Both the position numbers and the translations under genes were made by a program. From Owenia fusiformis (Eukaryota > Annelida > Polychaeta > Sabellida > Oweniidae), in the NCBI GenBank assembly GCA_903813345.2, contig CAIIXF020000005.1, positions 2,897,539 to 2,961,538 on the forward strand: a stretch of 64,000 nucleotides of DNA, in the 5' to 3' direction. This document shows positions 49,856 to 61,499 of this stretch, one piece after another (the first letter of the stretch is position 1; each line of letters opens with the position of its first letter). The notes beneath the pieces are model-generated. The model ran no database searches, was not told where the DNA came from, and was given only the letters and a program-made list of their open reading frames with translations.

Positions 49856-52316
49856 TCATACTTTTGTTTTCCGTTTCAAAGGTTTGCAATTCAAAGCTAT
49901 TGTTGATTTCGAAGTTTTACAAATGATCTTTGTGTTTTTGATATTGTCATTAATCGGTTTGCATTTTAAAGATTTCACTGTCTTTACATTAAAAACTTTC
50001 TGTTTAACACTCGTGCTGCCATCTTCATGTTGAAAGTTAATTGATTTCATCGTTCCATATAGTTTGGAACTTCCACTTTGAGTGCCATCTTTAAATGGCA
50101 ATATGACTGATTTGTTTGTGTTCAAGTCAATATCATAAGTCCCTTCTGTTGAATCACATTTCTCGATTTGTTTCATTTGACTGTTTATTTTTCCATTTTT
50201 GATTAAACTGAGCTTTTTGTTTGATCCAATCGGCTCTGGTTTGACACTCTGAAACCATGTGTTAAGACAGTCACGTTGAGGAAAATTATCTTGTCGATAT
50301 CGCTTAGATTGTGGTTGAGTAAGTGTTAATGGCAGCTTTCTCCGCTTAGGGTTATATGAATTCAGATGCTTCCTTATACACACTGGGTCATACTTGGGGG
50401 ACTCATTGTTCGAGTTTGATGGTTGGTGATTACTCTGTGGACAAACTATGCTGTCTCTGGTTGGGTTATTTTTACCATCTTTTTTATGTGTTGTTTCAAG
50501 CGCAATGCCGAGTACATTATCAACACAACCTGTATCATTTGATGGGACATGTTTAGTGTGGGTATCTTGAATGAGTTGTTTGCTGTCAATAGCTGTTTCA
50601 TTGAGCTGTGGAGGACTGTTTTTAATTGAGACAGCTCGTGTCTGTTCACCATCATCATCACTATCAAATATAATATGCATCTTCATCCTTGCAGGTTGCC
50701 TAGGTTTAGGGTCCTCAGGGGAATCTGGGAATACAATACCCTTGGGTCTGTTGGTTTTGGGGTATGACTGGGTCCTTTGTAACTTATATCTTTTTATCAT
50801 AGCCACATTCTTTTTGGACTTTGCAGCTGAGGATGAATCATAGGGATTGACATTACCTGCATTCATATATTGTTTCACGCTAGGCGGGACCTCATATACT
50901 ACCTTTGGTGTTGGGTCTAAGTATGTAGTGAAGCAAGACATATTTCCTCTGGATGTCCAATCTGAGTTGAACACACCCCTGGTGCATTTAACCACAGGGA
51001 TGATACTCCTAGGTTTCACCTGAGACACAAAATCATGAAGTTCTGTATAGGAGGAGTGGTCAGAATAGTTTACAATGAATATATCATCACAGTTGCTGTA
51101 AGGGTTGAGGCCTGTACCTGTGAACAGAGCAGTAGGGATGATTCCTATAGTGGGCTGTTGTCTGTTCAGGGTTGCTATAGTATTAGAGGTGATCTTAAAT
51201 GATTTAACAATCTGAAGCCTCCCTAGTTTATGATCGGTTGTAAAGACATTTGGTAGCTCCAGTACTATGAAGTCATTATATGTATCTTCTGTGACAACTA
51301 TCCATTCATTAAGCTCCATGGCAACCTGCACAAACAGGTCTTCCTTCCCAAGATTCTTCATCCCTAGGAGAATGTCATGCTCAGGGTGGGCACGGATTAT
51401 TTCAAGTATCTCATTGGTTGCTTCGTCCCTAGTGGAGAAGACACACTGGGGGTCATTATACGTATTGTCAAGGTATAGGACATCTATAGGAGTGGTGAGA
51501 TTACAAAGTGGGCTGGGATCTAGGAACATATCAGAGTGGTATCTCATGTCTCCAGTGTATAGGATGCTTCCGAAGTAACCTTGGAAAAAGAACATTACAG
51601 CACCTGGAACAACAATAAACACTGTAATTAGTCCAGAAGGAAATGAAGGTCTCTCCACTACTTCTAGTCATCACTCTTGAATTTGTTTTAGTTTTACATT
51701 AGCATACACCTGTACTCTCCTTATCCTTATTATCAATAACTGTCTTACACTCCAATTTTACATTACCTATTTATACAATGACTTTAAAAAAAGTTGTTTT
51801 CTCAGCATTAAGACAATGTTTATCAACTCGTAATGTGCTTCTTGAAGTACTAACCTGGGCAGTGGTTAGCATCTATGAGAGTTACAGTCATGGTCTCTTT
51901 ACCAGTCTCATCTAGAGGAAGCAAGTGACTTGTGTTCAACTCAAGTGGCTTGATGAAACACTCTTTCACCTTAATTCTCTGTCTAAGCAACTTTCCACTC
52001 ACCTATAATCATAAAGAACACAACAATCACAAATACTACAATCACAAACACACTACAACCACAAACACTACAATCACAAACATGTCTATATCAAAAAATA
52101 TCTTAAGAACACAGATGATCGCATATATATTATCTGCTACTTTGTACAGCTATAACTTACTGGTGAGCAGTATATGTTGTCTTTCCAGGAGGCAGTTAGT
52201 CCAACTGTGTGGTCTCCGTGCATGTGTGACAAGAAAAACAGCTTCACACAGGGATGGAGGCGAACCTTCCACATATCAACTGCTATTGGAGTATCTGATA
52301 CCACACACCCATTCAT
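49856..52316 (-). CDS. DCLRE1B: Apollo / SNM1B 5' exonuclease (DCLRE1B)
   Basis: Three coding exons on the minus strand, 52316-52161, 52002-51855 and 51603-49856, join in frame to 683 residues with GT..AG introns of 158 and 251 bp. Exon 1 starts MNGCVVSDTPIAVDMW and carries the metallo-beta-lactamase motif HMHGDH (residues 31-36). Exon 2 ends with DANHCPG (His99), and exon 3 carries YTGD (Asp120) and YSDHSSYTEL (His284). Thus all metal-binding residues of the beta-CASP nuclease fold are present, at nearly the same numbers as in human Apollo. The family digests DNA 5' to 3' in cross-link repair and, in vertebrates, processes leading-strand telomeres. The tail beyond about residue 330 is long, polar and lysine-rich; the protein exceeds the 532 residues of human Apollo. 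No YxLxP TRF-binding motif was seen. Acceptor ATATTTTAG seven bases before the ATG suggests a 5'UTR intron. Confidence 0.93.
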
Positions 52317-53768
52317 GATGAACCTAAAATATCAGAGTAAATCATTCCATTAAATGAATCATCTCTCTCATATAAAGTGTGATTTGTAGGGTTCCAGTAC
52401 GTTCAATGACATTCAAAAGAAAATGGGAGTGGAACATCAAGAAGTAAGAATCAGTTCTGTACATGAACATGTGGTACTAACTTCGACCGTTAATTTGAAT
52501 TTTTGACCTACCAGATAATTGAAAATCAAGGATTGCGAGTCTTATAATGTACCGTTTTTCTTCAGACTTGTTCTATTCAAATCAAAACAAAATTGCCTTT
52601 CAGGTCAGATCATGCACTTTTTCTATCTTAGAACAGGCCATCCTACCCGCCCTGTCCTAAACTCGTCTGCAGAAGAGACCACAAAACATTATCTTCAAAT
52701 ATTTTAATTATTTTTACATCAGACATGGTTGGATGATATGTCACAAAATTAAAGGTCAAGGTCAACACAGTATTTTGTGATAGAGGCAAAGCAGTCCCGG
52801 AAGTAAACACGAGGAAAATGGAAAAGTCCAAAAAGCATTAACACAAATTTCAATCAAGTACTGTGCTTATACCTTTATACCTTTATACCAATAGTTCTGG
52901 AAGAAGGATGTTTCCTATATGATCCAGATCTTTTTGTGTTGTTGTGTCTTACTAATTAATTGGTGGGGTATGCTTCATCATGAACAAAACATAGCTGATA
53001 TGGTTTCATTAAAATGTGTGTTCTAACCTCTAGAGGGTAAGTAAGACTCCTAATCTTCAGATAAATCTTATTTTTCAAGATCTACCGACGAAGTCAGGCC
53101 ATGAAATCTACTTTAAATAGGATATAGTCTAGGTCAGATCTAAGATTCAGATCAAACAAACTGGTAAGTAGACACGTGGTTACATCACATTCTTTCGTTA
53201 TTTTAACAATATGAACTGGTTCACAGAATAAAAAATTTGAATGTAAGAGAATTTCTCCATCTAAAATGTCACTCGACTTTTTTGTGTTTTGTGATTATGA
53301 GTCAAAGAAAGCATTCTTGGGTTTCAAATTGACTTCTGTGGTAACTTGAAACCATCTTCTAATTTATTCCACTTACCTTTTATTGTTTCTCCAAATATAT
53401 TCTTTGAAAATTGGATTTTAAGGGTGTTAATCAGGGTAATTCTGTGCCATTTTATCAAAAATCTTGTTGCTATCTAGAAACAAGCAATTGTGATCTTGTT
53501 GTTACCTAGGAACGAGCAACTGTGATGTCACGTCACACTCATGTTAATTCTGGAATCACATGGCAGCCATTTTGGAAATTTCAAAAAGGTTCCCAATTAA
53601 AAAGGCTAAATGCTGTTTACAAATTGGAAGCTATGGCAGAATCAACAAAGGGTTTGTGAAATAATTAGGATATGGTTTCAAAATTATGCACATGACAATA
53701 TATGACTACTAAATGCAGGCAGGGACTTTTAATTGCCAAAAAGTCGAGTGACATTTTAGCTGGCGAAG
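52317..53768. other. Apollo 5' flank and intergenic DNA
   Basis: It holds the presumed 5'UTR intron and promoter of Apollo (minus strand), but no clear TATA or first exon. No other gene is supported. Confidence 0.4.
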
Positions 53769-53825
53769 AACGTTAAGGTTCAGCTGGAAAGTAACATTTT
53801 GGTAAAAAATTGCCATACCTGCACA

Positions 53826-55807
53826 CAGTACTGTCAACCCCCAAAGATTTTCTCGCGGGACAGATTTTTTAGACCCAGTGCCCAAAATTCGCGGGATTTT
53901 GCGGGACATCTACTAAATTCGCGGGATTTCGCGGGACATTTAAGGGATTTGCGTGATTGCGCTAATAGACCAAATTTTTTATCAAATTCGCGGGATTTCG
54001 CGGGACCATTCGAGGGACAAACACCCTAATTGCGGGACAATTAACAGGTTTACCACCAAAAACTTCATAGAGGGACAGATTTTTTTAGACAAAGTGCCCT
54101 TAATTTGCGGGATTTCGCGGGACATCCACCTAAATTTGCAGGATGTCTCGGGACATTCAAGGGATTTGCGTGATTGGGACTAATGTAAAAGCGTGTAAAA
54201 GTACTTAAATCAAACCTTCAGATACTGATTAATCAAATATAATGCACCGTTACATTGTAACTTAAATCAAGGTCGACACAATTTTACATAATACGCATAG
54301 GAATATTATTCAACTTTATTGTAATTTATCAAAAACAAAAACCATGCTTCAGGTGTGAGTACCGTAATCTAACACGAAATTCAAAAATTCGGAACAATAC
54401 TTTGCACTTCTGGAGTCGTGACCAACTATGAAACGCTTACCCCCATAATGTTATATATTAAAATGTACCTATTCATATACTGTAGGCATGGGCCCATGAT
54501 ATAGGGGTTCGATTAATCTATTTCAAATTATAGGGAATGAGGTTACTTTTCTAGATAGGGTTTGTAGAAAAACCGGGTACCGGGTAGTAAATCCTCCATT
54601 CTGGGTTCAAAGTTGGTACCCGGTCGAAAAAACAGGATACCCAAAAAACGAAATATACGAATATACAACATAATTAGATCATTAGAAAACGTGTAAGATT
54701 TGTTTTGAATTTACAAAAATGTATGTAACTTCCTTCAAAATTGAGCTAGAAGCTTCAAATAAAAAGCATTTTAAGGCTCCTCTTTTCTTCCTCTATGGTC
54801 ATATTTCCATTGGTAATGAAGGGGGGGGGGTGCCCCTCCTGGCTACGCCAATGACATTGTAAGACGATTTGAAAAACAAGACAAATCAATCTTACTCTAT
54901 TTTCAATAGTTCGTATGTTGGTACGTAAATTGTTTTGATTATGATTTAAATCTGTAAATAGCTATCGTTGCTTTAGCAGAGAGGTGACGTGTGTTAATTT
55001 ACATGATGCAACGTGTAAGATTTTGATTATTAATCATAATTTAAGTTATCCTAATTTTCGACAAAATGTCCACTGAATTGTAAATTGTTATGTCTTACAA
55101 TGTCATAGGCGTAGCCAGGAGAGGGTGCGATGGGTGCGATCGCAACCCCCCCCCCATAACCAATGAAAATATGGCCATGACGATAGAGAAAGAAAATAGC
55201 CTTAAAATATGCTTTTTATTTGAAGCTTCTAGCTCAATTTTGAAGGATGTTACATACATTTTTGTAAATTCAAAACAAATCTTACACGTTTTCTCATAAT
55301 CTAATTATGTTATATACATGTATTCGTATTTTTCGTTTTTTGGATACCCGTTTTTTGACCGGGTACCAGGTTTTTCTACAAACCCTTACTAGATATCAGC
55401 GTCCATTTATTGTAACTTGCGTTTGCTAAGATTTGCTCAGTTCTGAGATGAAGGCCACACGGGTAGTAAAAAGGCCAACGTTGGAACTATTTGTGACCTA
55501 CATCTCTATTTTCGTAAATAAAATGAAAGTTGAACCCTTCCTCTTTATTTTGATACCAAACAACAGCATGCATGCATGCTAGGTACTTAAAATTAGGTAA
55601 ACTTTACTCCTCCAAAGTGCAAAAACTTAGCTTCTTATATAAGACAAGATAATCACAATATAGGGGATTGCAACAATTTCGGAAATTCGCGGAGGTCAAA
55701 GCCACAATTGCGGGACTTCGCGGGACATTGCAGGACACGCGAATTAGCCTAATTTTGATCAAATTGGCGGGATAATCCCGCCATTCGCGGGACACTTGAC
55801 AGCTCTG
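53826..55807. mobile_element. Non-autonomous hAT-like element with 8-bp target duplication
   Basis: The ends CAGTACTGTCAA and TTGACAGCTCTG are inverted copies of the form CAGNNCTGTCAA, typical of the hAT superfamily. CCTGCACA flanks the element on both sides (53818-53825 and 55808-55815), the 8-bp target duplication hAT elements make. The sub-terminal regions carry many AATTCGCGGGATTTCGCGGGAC-type words (shown here to 20 bases: AATTCGCGGGATTTCGCGGG) in opposite orientations at 53850-54180 and 55680-55795. The middle holds another inverted repeat, 54545-55397. No transposase frame remains. Confidence 0.8.
54545..55397. repeat. Inverted repeat of about 300-bp arms inside the hAT-like element
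   Basis: The left arm, about 54548-54866, starts CTAGATAGGGTTTGTAGAAA, contains GAGCTAGAAGCTTCAAATAA and ends GGCTACGCCAATGACATTGT. The right arm, about 55091-55395, is its inverted copy, with ACAATGTCATAGGCGTAGCC and ending TACAAACCCTTACTAGAT. Poly-G/C tracts (GGGGGGGGG, CCCCCCCCCC) mark both arms. GGCGTAGCCAGG is common in invertebrate repeats. The arms flank a loop of about 225 bp. Confidence 0.75.
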
Positions 55808-56174
55808 CCTGCACATGTTATTTTCTGGTACAAAATTAAGTATGAAGGCATGTGTGTATTTCCTTGCTTTTTTCAGGAAAGTATCATGACACTGTCTACT
55901 TTTAGTAAACCTGGAAACAGATCAATGGTAGCTCTTGTGTTGTCTGGAAATTTTGAAAGAAAATTTGGAAAAATAGAAAGTGTGAAATATCAGAATTTCC
56001 TGGAGTTCCCATTGAACTCCTACTAGATATTCTTTAAGAAGACAATGTAATGATACTTTCCTGAAAAAATCAAGGCAATTGACACATGTTTTCATACTTT
56101 ATTTTGTACCAGAAAATAACATGTGCTGGTATAGCAATTTTTTACCAAAATGTTACTTTCCAGCTGTACCTTAA

Positions 56175-56588
56175 GGTCAGGGTGCATGATGGGAAATTTT
56201 CTGCATCCCTCAATTGAGTCACATGTTATTTTTCAAACAAGAATCACTCCTTCCCCACATTGTCTACATCTTCCAGGTTTGCACAAAGTGTGCACCTATA
56301 TGCCTAGAAAAGACTTGTGAGAAGATTTGTTTTGTAAAATGTATAAAAAACGAGAAAATTCAGTGAAAAAAAATTCTGAAATTTTTTTGATTTTTTTCAC
56401 TGAATTTTCTTGTTTTTTATACACTTTATCAAAACATTCTTCTCACAAGTCTTTTCTAGGCACATAAGTGCACTCTTTGTGCAAAACTGGAAGATAAAGA
56501 CAATGTGGGGAAGGAGTGATTCTTGTTTGAAAAATAACACGTGACTCAATTGAGGAATGCAGAAAATTTTCCATCATGCACCCTGACC
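56175..56588. mobile_element. Harbinger-like palindromic MITE with TAA target duplication
   Basis: The element begins GGTCAGGGTGCATGATGGGA and ends in the inverted form CATCATGCACCCTGACC. Nearly the whole 414 bp folds back on itself around a centre near 56385. TAA lies on both sides (56172-56174 and 56589-56591), the 3-bp duplication expected of PIF/Harbinger elements. It sits in the right end of the larger palindrome 53769-56595. Confidence 0.8.
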
Positions 56589-56595
56589 TAACGTT

Positions 56596-57060
56596 AGTTT
56601 CTTGACAATGAAAGCCAATAGTGCATTTTTCTTTGTGACTAGTGAGTCTAGATCTTTCGAAAAATTTTACACAAACAAAGTAAATTAAATATATTACCTT
56701 GTTTAAAAAGTACCCATAGGATCAATATCGGGAGATTCGTATGATTTAAAACAGCACATAATTTAGTTCGAATTTTTAAAAAGTTTGAAAAGTGGAGAAG
56801 TTGTGTCTCGTTAGGCGGAAATATCGTACTCCTTTTTGAAGAGCTGAGTCGAATTTTAGAAAAAAATCTCAGTGTTTCTTCGATTTATGAGGTCTGGTAC
56901 TAATAAAGCAGGTAAACCTTATTGCTCCGATATTGATAAACATTCCAAGTAGCTTTTCGGTGTAGATTCAAATTACTTTACTCTTTAATAATCCCCAAAA
57001 TCACTTTCGAAAATAATTAAAAAATAGAAAAATGACCCACGCACGAAGTTTGTAGATCTA
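56596..57060. other. Intergenic DNA, nothing recognised
   Basis: Short AT-rich spacer between the nested elements and the next hairpin; no gene is supported. Confidence 0.5.
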
Positions 57061-57209
57061 CATGTATCAAATCCTTTTTGGCCCTTTAGTCTACTGGGAT
57101 TTTTTGGCGGCCCCACTCTCTGTATAGATACTTTTTCTATATAGAGAGTGAGGGCGCCACAAAACCGAAAAGGACCAAAAGGGCCAAGGACTTGATACAG
57201 GTGCACCCT
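57061..57209. repeat. Hairpin-forming repeat of about 150 bp
   Basis: CATGTATCAAATCCTTTTTG and GGCCCTTTAGTC at the left pair with CCAAAAGGGCCAAGGACTTG and ATACAGGTG at the right. The inner words GGCGGCCCCACTCTCTGTAT and ATATAGAGAGTGAGGGCGCC also pair. Probably a small MITE; no target duplication is clear. Confidence 0.6.
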
Positions 57210-57454
57210 TGGAGCCCGGGCCTTGGACTATATTCTCTAGCCCATTTCATTATACCCTGCGTGCAGAGTCTAGTTAAACTACACTCTGCCTAGTAGAGAC
57301 CATGTTACAGTTTAGTAGCCCCGCCCCCATGACGGGTACCGGTGACAGTTTGGGTAATAAATCACTTCTGACCTACGCGCTGACCTTTCTTCCACTAATC
57401 AGCGAGCTTGAAGAAACATACGCCAAATGCGTTCTAATTAAATATGCGCATGTC

Positions 57455-57627
57455 ATTGGTCAATTCCGGGCTCAATGATGACGTCAGAATGAATGACCAT
57501 ATATAGAACGTCGGTCAAATTTGGCCGACGAACACTGATTGGCGCGGTCAGTTCACAGGTTTATTTTAGTTTGAAAGAGTGAAGACGAAGCTCTCTTTTA
57601 AGAAGTGAAGTCAAACGAATGCAAAGG
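57455..57627 (+). promoter_or_regulatory. CRE/TATA promoter candidate, possibly for MRPS33
   Basis: A perfect CRE (TGACGTCA, 57479-57486) is followed by TATATAG near 57500-57506, with CCAAT-type words at 57455 and 57538 (both inverted). A transcript starting near 57530 could end its first exon at AAGG|GTAATT (57627/57628) and splice towards the MRPS33 start at 59743. The link to MRPS33 is inference from strand and proximity. Confidence 0.4.
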
Positions 57628-58121
57628 GTAATTTCATTACTTCCTGCAAAAGCTATGTGGATATCGATATTATAGCTTTCCAACTGCGCACTGGACAGCT
57701 GAATAATAGTGACCTTTAAAACACAAATTAACGTGATCAGCGGCTTACTTTTTGTCTCTTACTGTGTCCTACATTGGTATCATCCATCTGTGCAAGAATT
57801 GGAGTGCTGAAATACTTCTTTTTCGATCAAGACTTGTAAATTGTTCATCGAGTGAATGTTTTTTCGACCCAATTCCAATATGGCAGTTTGCTAGGTAGAG
57901 TGAGATACGCATCAAACGAATGAATTTTGAGTATGAGTTAGGCTCGGACAACCTCCGGAGATTTACGAAAATTTCTGAGCAAAAAAAGTACTGCATTGTA
58001 AAAAGCCATGTCACTGTAAAGAGTAGTTGTCTGAAATAATTTTGTTACAAAAAATCGGCAAAAAATTATATCAGTTTTTTTATTTTCAGCCATTTTAGTT
58101 AACATTGATTTGTCCATCTGT
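57628..58121. other. Intergenic or intronic DNA, nothing recognised
   Basis: AT-rich stretch that would lie in the MRPS33 5'UTR intron if the upstream promoter candidate is right. No exon is supported. Confidence 0.45.
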
Positions 58122-58430
58122 CTCGCGAAATCCACTTTTGGACCATTTGCCTTAAAACCTCTGTCTGTCTGACTCTGATTCCCGTTTTAAGTTATTTTTG
58201 TTCAACATCAATATAGAAAACCCCCTCTGACTCCTGGTTCAAAAGCTCGCCTATTTTCAAAATGGTCGCCATTTTGACTCGTGAAATTCACTTTTGGACC
58301 TTTTGCTTTAAACCCTCTGTCGATAAGATTCCTGTCTTAAATTATTTTTGTTCAACATCAATACTGGAAACTCCCCTATGACTCCTGGTTCAAAAACTCG
58401 CTTATTTTCAAAATGGTCGCACGGTACTAT
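58122..58430. repeat. Tandem duplication of about 157 bp, two copies
   Basis: The segment starting CTCGCGAAATCCACTTTTGG at 58122 recurs in diverged form from 58279 (CTCGTGAAATTCACTTTTGG). Both copies contain TATTTTTGTTCAACATCAAT and ACTCCTGGTTCAAAA. No coding frame. Confidence 0.8.
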
Positions 58431-58984
58431 TTATTTGGCTCAAACATAGTTAGCAACTGTAACTTGTGAAACACACAAACAGGAACCTAAAAACACCTGA
58501 CATCTATTGGCAAACCTGGAAGAACAGAATACAGAGATGAGATACTCAAACTGTTTTCCAGGTTGGCCTCTAGTTGTTCTCCTAAGTTTGCAAATATATG
58601 TCAAGTGTGATACAAGTTCCTGTGATAGCTACTGTATTTCCATTGAATAAGGTCATCATTTTTACTGAAATGCCAGTAAATATATTTCATATTTATATTT
58701 ATTCCATAGTTAGCATGATATTCATAGGATAACATGTGAAAATAAAAACGGTATTTTTGTAATCAGTGGTAAAATATGATATTTTTGACAAATTTTCACT
58801 TAACCATAGCATACGGTTTTTTAGCCATGACATACGACGTCGTATGCGATGGTTTATGGATTTTTGCTACTTCAGACTCAAAACGAGGCTAAGTGTCAAC
58901 ATCGCGGGATCGTTTGGAAAATTCGAATTAAATCACTTAATGTCCGACGATTCTGACGATGACTTTAATTATGGAATAAAAAGA

Positions 58985-59135
58985 ACATCCTATGATTTAC
59001 TCGTGTTATGATTTTAATCCACTCATGGATATTGATATCTGCACTCTCTCGCTACGCTCGCTCGTGCAGATATCATATCCATTCGTGGATAAAAATCATA
59101 TCACTCATAAATCATAGGATATCCTCTATAAACTA
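58985..59135. repeat. Hairpin repeat centred near 59059
   Basis: TCCTATGATTTACTCGTGTT, ATGATTTTAATCCACTCATG and GATATCTGCAC on the left pair with GTGCAGATATCATATCCATT, CGTGGATAAAAATCATATCA and CTCATAAATCATAGGATATC on the right. The loop is CTCTCTCGCTACGCTCGCTC. This type of CTCGCTACGCTCGCTC hairpin recurs in invertebrate DNA-transposon ends. Just upstream, a frame with MSDDSDDDFNYGIKR (from about 58939) could be the start of a transposon protein, but it ends at 59011. Confidence 0.6.
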
Positions 59136-59742
59136 GCTAATATAAACGGTGTGCTGCTGTACCAATAGGCTGGATGATAACATCACACTCTATTCAAAGC
59201 AATATATTTTTTATATCCCTGGGTCTGAGACGAACAAAGGTACATGTATGTTTTTCTTGGCATGTACGTATAATGGGCTATCAATGCGAGAGGAGATCTG
59301 AGGGAAAACTAATACAGTTAAGATTATTTCACTTCATTGTACATGTTTAACCCTTTTCTTCATCCAAGCCATCTACCAAATGTAACCCTTACCTTGTAAG
59401 GCTGTGCTCTCATTTTAGTCTCCATTTATTGAAATTGGTATTTACTACATTTTATGAATTCTGCAAACCAACTTTAGACTTTTATGGTACAACAATATTA
59501 TCAGCGTACATATTTTTTATTTCATTTGAATTGGAGCGTCATATGTTTCATTCTACATTAGCCACTCTGATACATGTATTGTACAGACAAAGGGATAACA
59601 CATCATGTTGCTTTGGCCTCAGAGTTGATCACTGAGGCTCACACTTAATGCTATGTATGCCTAGTGTATTGTCATGTTCTGTTATTAAAGGTCCTCAAAA
59701 GAACCCAGTATTAGGCCCTAGAGGCCAGAGATTAGGAGTGAG
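59136..59742 (+). other. MRPS33 upstream flank
   Basis: No TATA box or other gene is seen. ATTAAAG just before 59692 might be an acceptor for a 5'UTR exon leading into the MRPS33 start. Confidence 0.4.
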
Positions 59743-61060
59743 ATGGCGAGTAATTATGGCACCAAGATGGCAAGGTTGTCTGCTAGGATATTTGGAGAAG
59801 TGGCAAGACCAGTGAATCCTAAGTCACACAAGGTATTTAAAAATATTATTAAAATGTGAAACTTGAAAAAATATATGCCTTATATTCTTCCACCTCAAAT
59901 AAACTCACCCTTTCAATTTTTAAAGGACATTTCATTCACTTATTGCATGATCACCTTTTTCAAGCACTGAGAAAATAAGGTTTATCTTAGAGTTCCAATC
60001 ACCATTTAAATACATTTTTGGGTTAAATGGTAATTTAGGATCGGAATTAATATTTACGACTTCCCTTTAAGATACTTTCCTTTTGCCTATTTGCTGACTT
60101 TATATACCCCTAGGTTGTTAAATTGCTGGCAGCTGAACCATTGGACCAGGTACAGAAAGTAGGAAACCGATACCCAGAACATTGGAATCTAGGACAATTA
60201 ACTAGCAAGGTTAGATGGCTAGGACTTTACAGGTGAGAAGAATATTGTCTGACATTGTCTGATCATGCACTGACATTTGTTTTTATGTCACCACCACCAT
60301 AAGTAGTGACATATTGTTATAGTCTTCACATCTTTTGTGAACGGTGTTCAGCGGCCAGCATTCTGAGTTAGTCATCTGTAACAAATAGCAGGTAGTGACA
60401 TTTTGCATGTTCACGCCTTCTTTTTATTTTTATGGTTTTGTTCATTCAAACTGCATTATTGAAATGTGCTCAACATTGCTATATGTTTAAAGCAGCAAGA
60501 TGAATGTAGTCTCTCAATTTACCATGTTTTTACTCATTAGGAGCGTGCTCTAATTTGGTCTTTTATTTTTCAAGTTTCCAAAGTTTGCAAGCCACTTATC
60601 TGTCTCCTGGATTGAAAACTTCATAACAATACTTTAACTTTATTCACTTCACACTAAAATCACTGCTAGAGAGAAACATTTTTAGTAGCGCAAAGCTGTA
60701 TTCATCAGTTCATATTACCCAAAAATGATATTTTTACAGAAGAACCATGGATGACAATGATATAGAATTAGCAAAAAATGAAATGTTGCCTTATAGCCAT
60801 ATAGTCATCCTCTAGCATATCTCATTGCCCCTTCATCCTACCTTTGAACATAAAGACTCATCATCATCCTGCTTGCAGTTATTTTCATATACGATCCTCA
60901 CTGTCGGGTAGTATTAATCTCTATTCAAATTCATATTTATCCTCCTTTCAGGGATGAGCACCAGGACTTCAAGGAGGAGATGAAAAGACTGAGAGCTCTC
61001 AGGGGCAAAGTTCCTCCAAAGAAAGGAGAAGGAAAGAGGGCTATGAAGGGCAAGAAATGA
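59743..61060 (+). CDS. MRPS33: Mitochondrial ribosomal protein S33
   Basis: Exons 59743-59832, 60114-60232 and 60952-61060 join in frame to 105 residues, about the length of human MRPS33 (106). The N-terminal [20 protein letters not shown] and SHK match the conserved [21 protein letters not shown]-type start; exon 3 gives [20 protein letters not shown], then a basic tail rich in [10 protein letters not shown], as in the family. All introns use GT..AG. The protein is a component of the mitochondrial small ribosomal subunit, encoded in the nucleus. A poly(A) signal lies at 61250-61255. It converges with LRGUK on the opposite strand. Start codon ATGGCG follows GTGAG and is the first in frame; no longer N terminus is expected. 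Confidence 0.93.
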
Positions 61061-61249
61061 TAAATGGAGATTAAGAAGCACCCTAATATTTATTAGCATA
61101 CAGTGTCACGTGGATTATGTACATCATACATGGACAGATACATGTACTTTGGGAATGTGATCCACAGAATTTTAACCATTGGGCAAACATTCTATCTAGT
61201 ACTCAGTGTATACCAAATATTTAAAAAAACTATCATGAAACTTTCATCG

Positions 61250-61255
61250 AATAAA
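61250..61255 (+). terminator. Poly(A) signal of MRPS33
   Basis: AATAAA 190 bp after the MRPS33 stop codon, with no earlier canonical signal noted. Confidence 0.6.
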
Positions 61256-61493
61256 TCTTCAATGGCTCACTTGTGAGGTAAAAAACTACAACTCAGAATA
61301 ATATAACTTGACATTATGTTTAATTTTTTTGTTTGTTGTTTTATTTGACTACATTCATATGTACAGTTTTTAAAATATATTACACTGAATTAAAATATAC
61401 ATTTGTACAGAATTTAATATATTATTTATGTCACTTACGAGAAGTTCTTATGGACGGAAATATCACAGAATTTCAGGGTTGGAGTCTTCTCAG

Positions 61494-61499
61494 TTTATT
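61494..61499 (-). terminator. Possible poly(A) signal of LRGUK
   Basis: TTTATT on the plus strand reads AATAAA on the minus strand, about 135 bp beyond the LRGUK stop codon. It leaves about 240 bp between the two convergent signals. Confidence 0.45.

Larger units (their letters stand above)
53769..56595. mobile_element. Palindromic MITE interrupted by two later insertions
   Basis: The left end AACGTTAAGGTTCAGCTGG (53769 on) is mirrored at the right by CCAGCTGTACCTTAA, and after the inserted MITE the final bases TAACGTT (56589-56595). Further inward, GGAAAGTAACATTTTGGTAA pairs with TTACCAAAATGTTACTTTCC, and CAGGAAAGTATCATGACA pairs with its counterpart near 56050. Removing the hAT-like insert (53826-55807) and the Harbinger-like insert (56175-56588), with one target duplication each, leaves about 420 bp of near-perfect palindrome. 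No coding capacity. Confidence 0.75.

Noticed and set aside
51604-51658. Start of Apollo at 51658
   Set aside because: It is read-through of the intron; the true N terminus with the HMHGDH motif is in two upstream exons.
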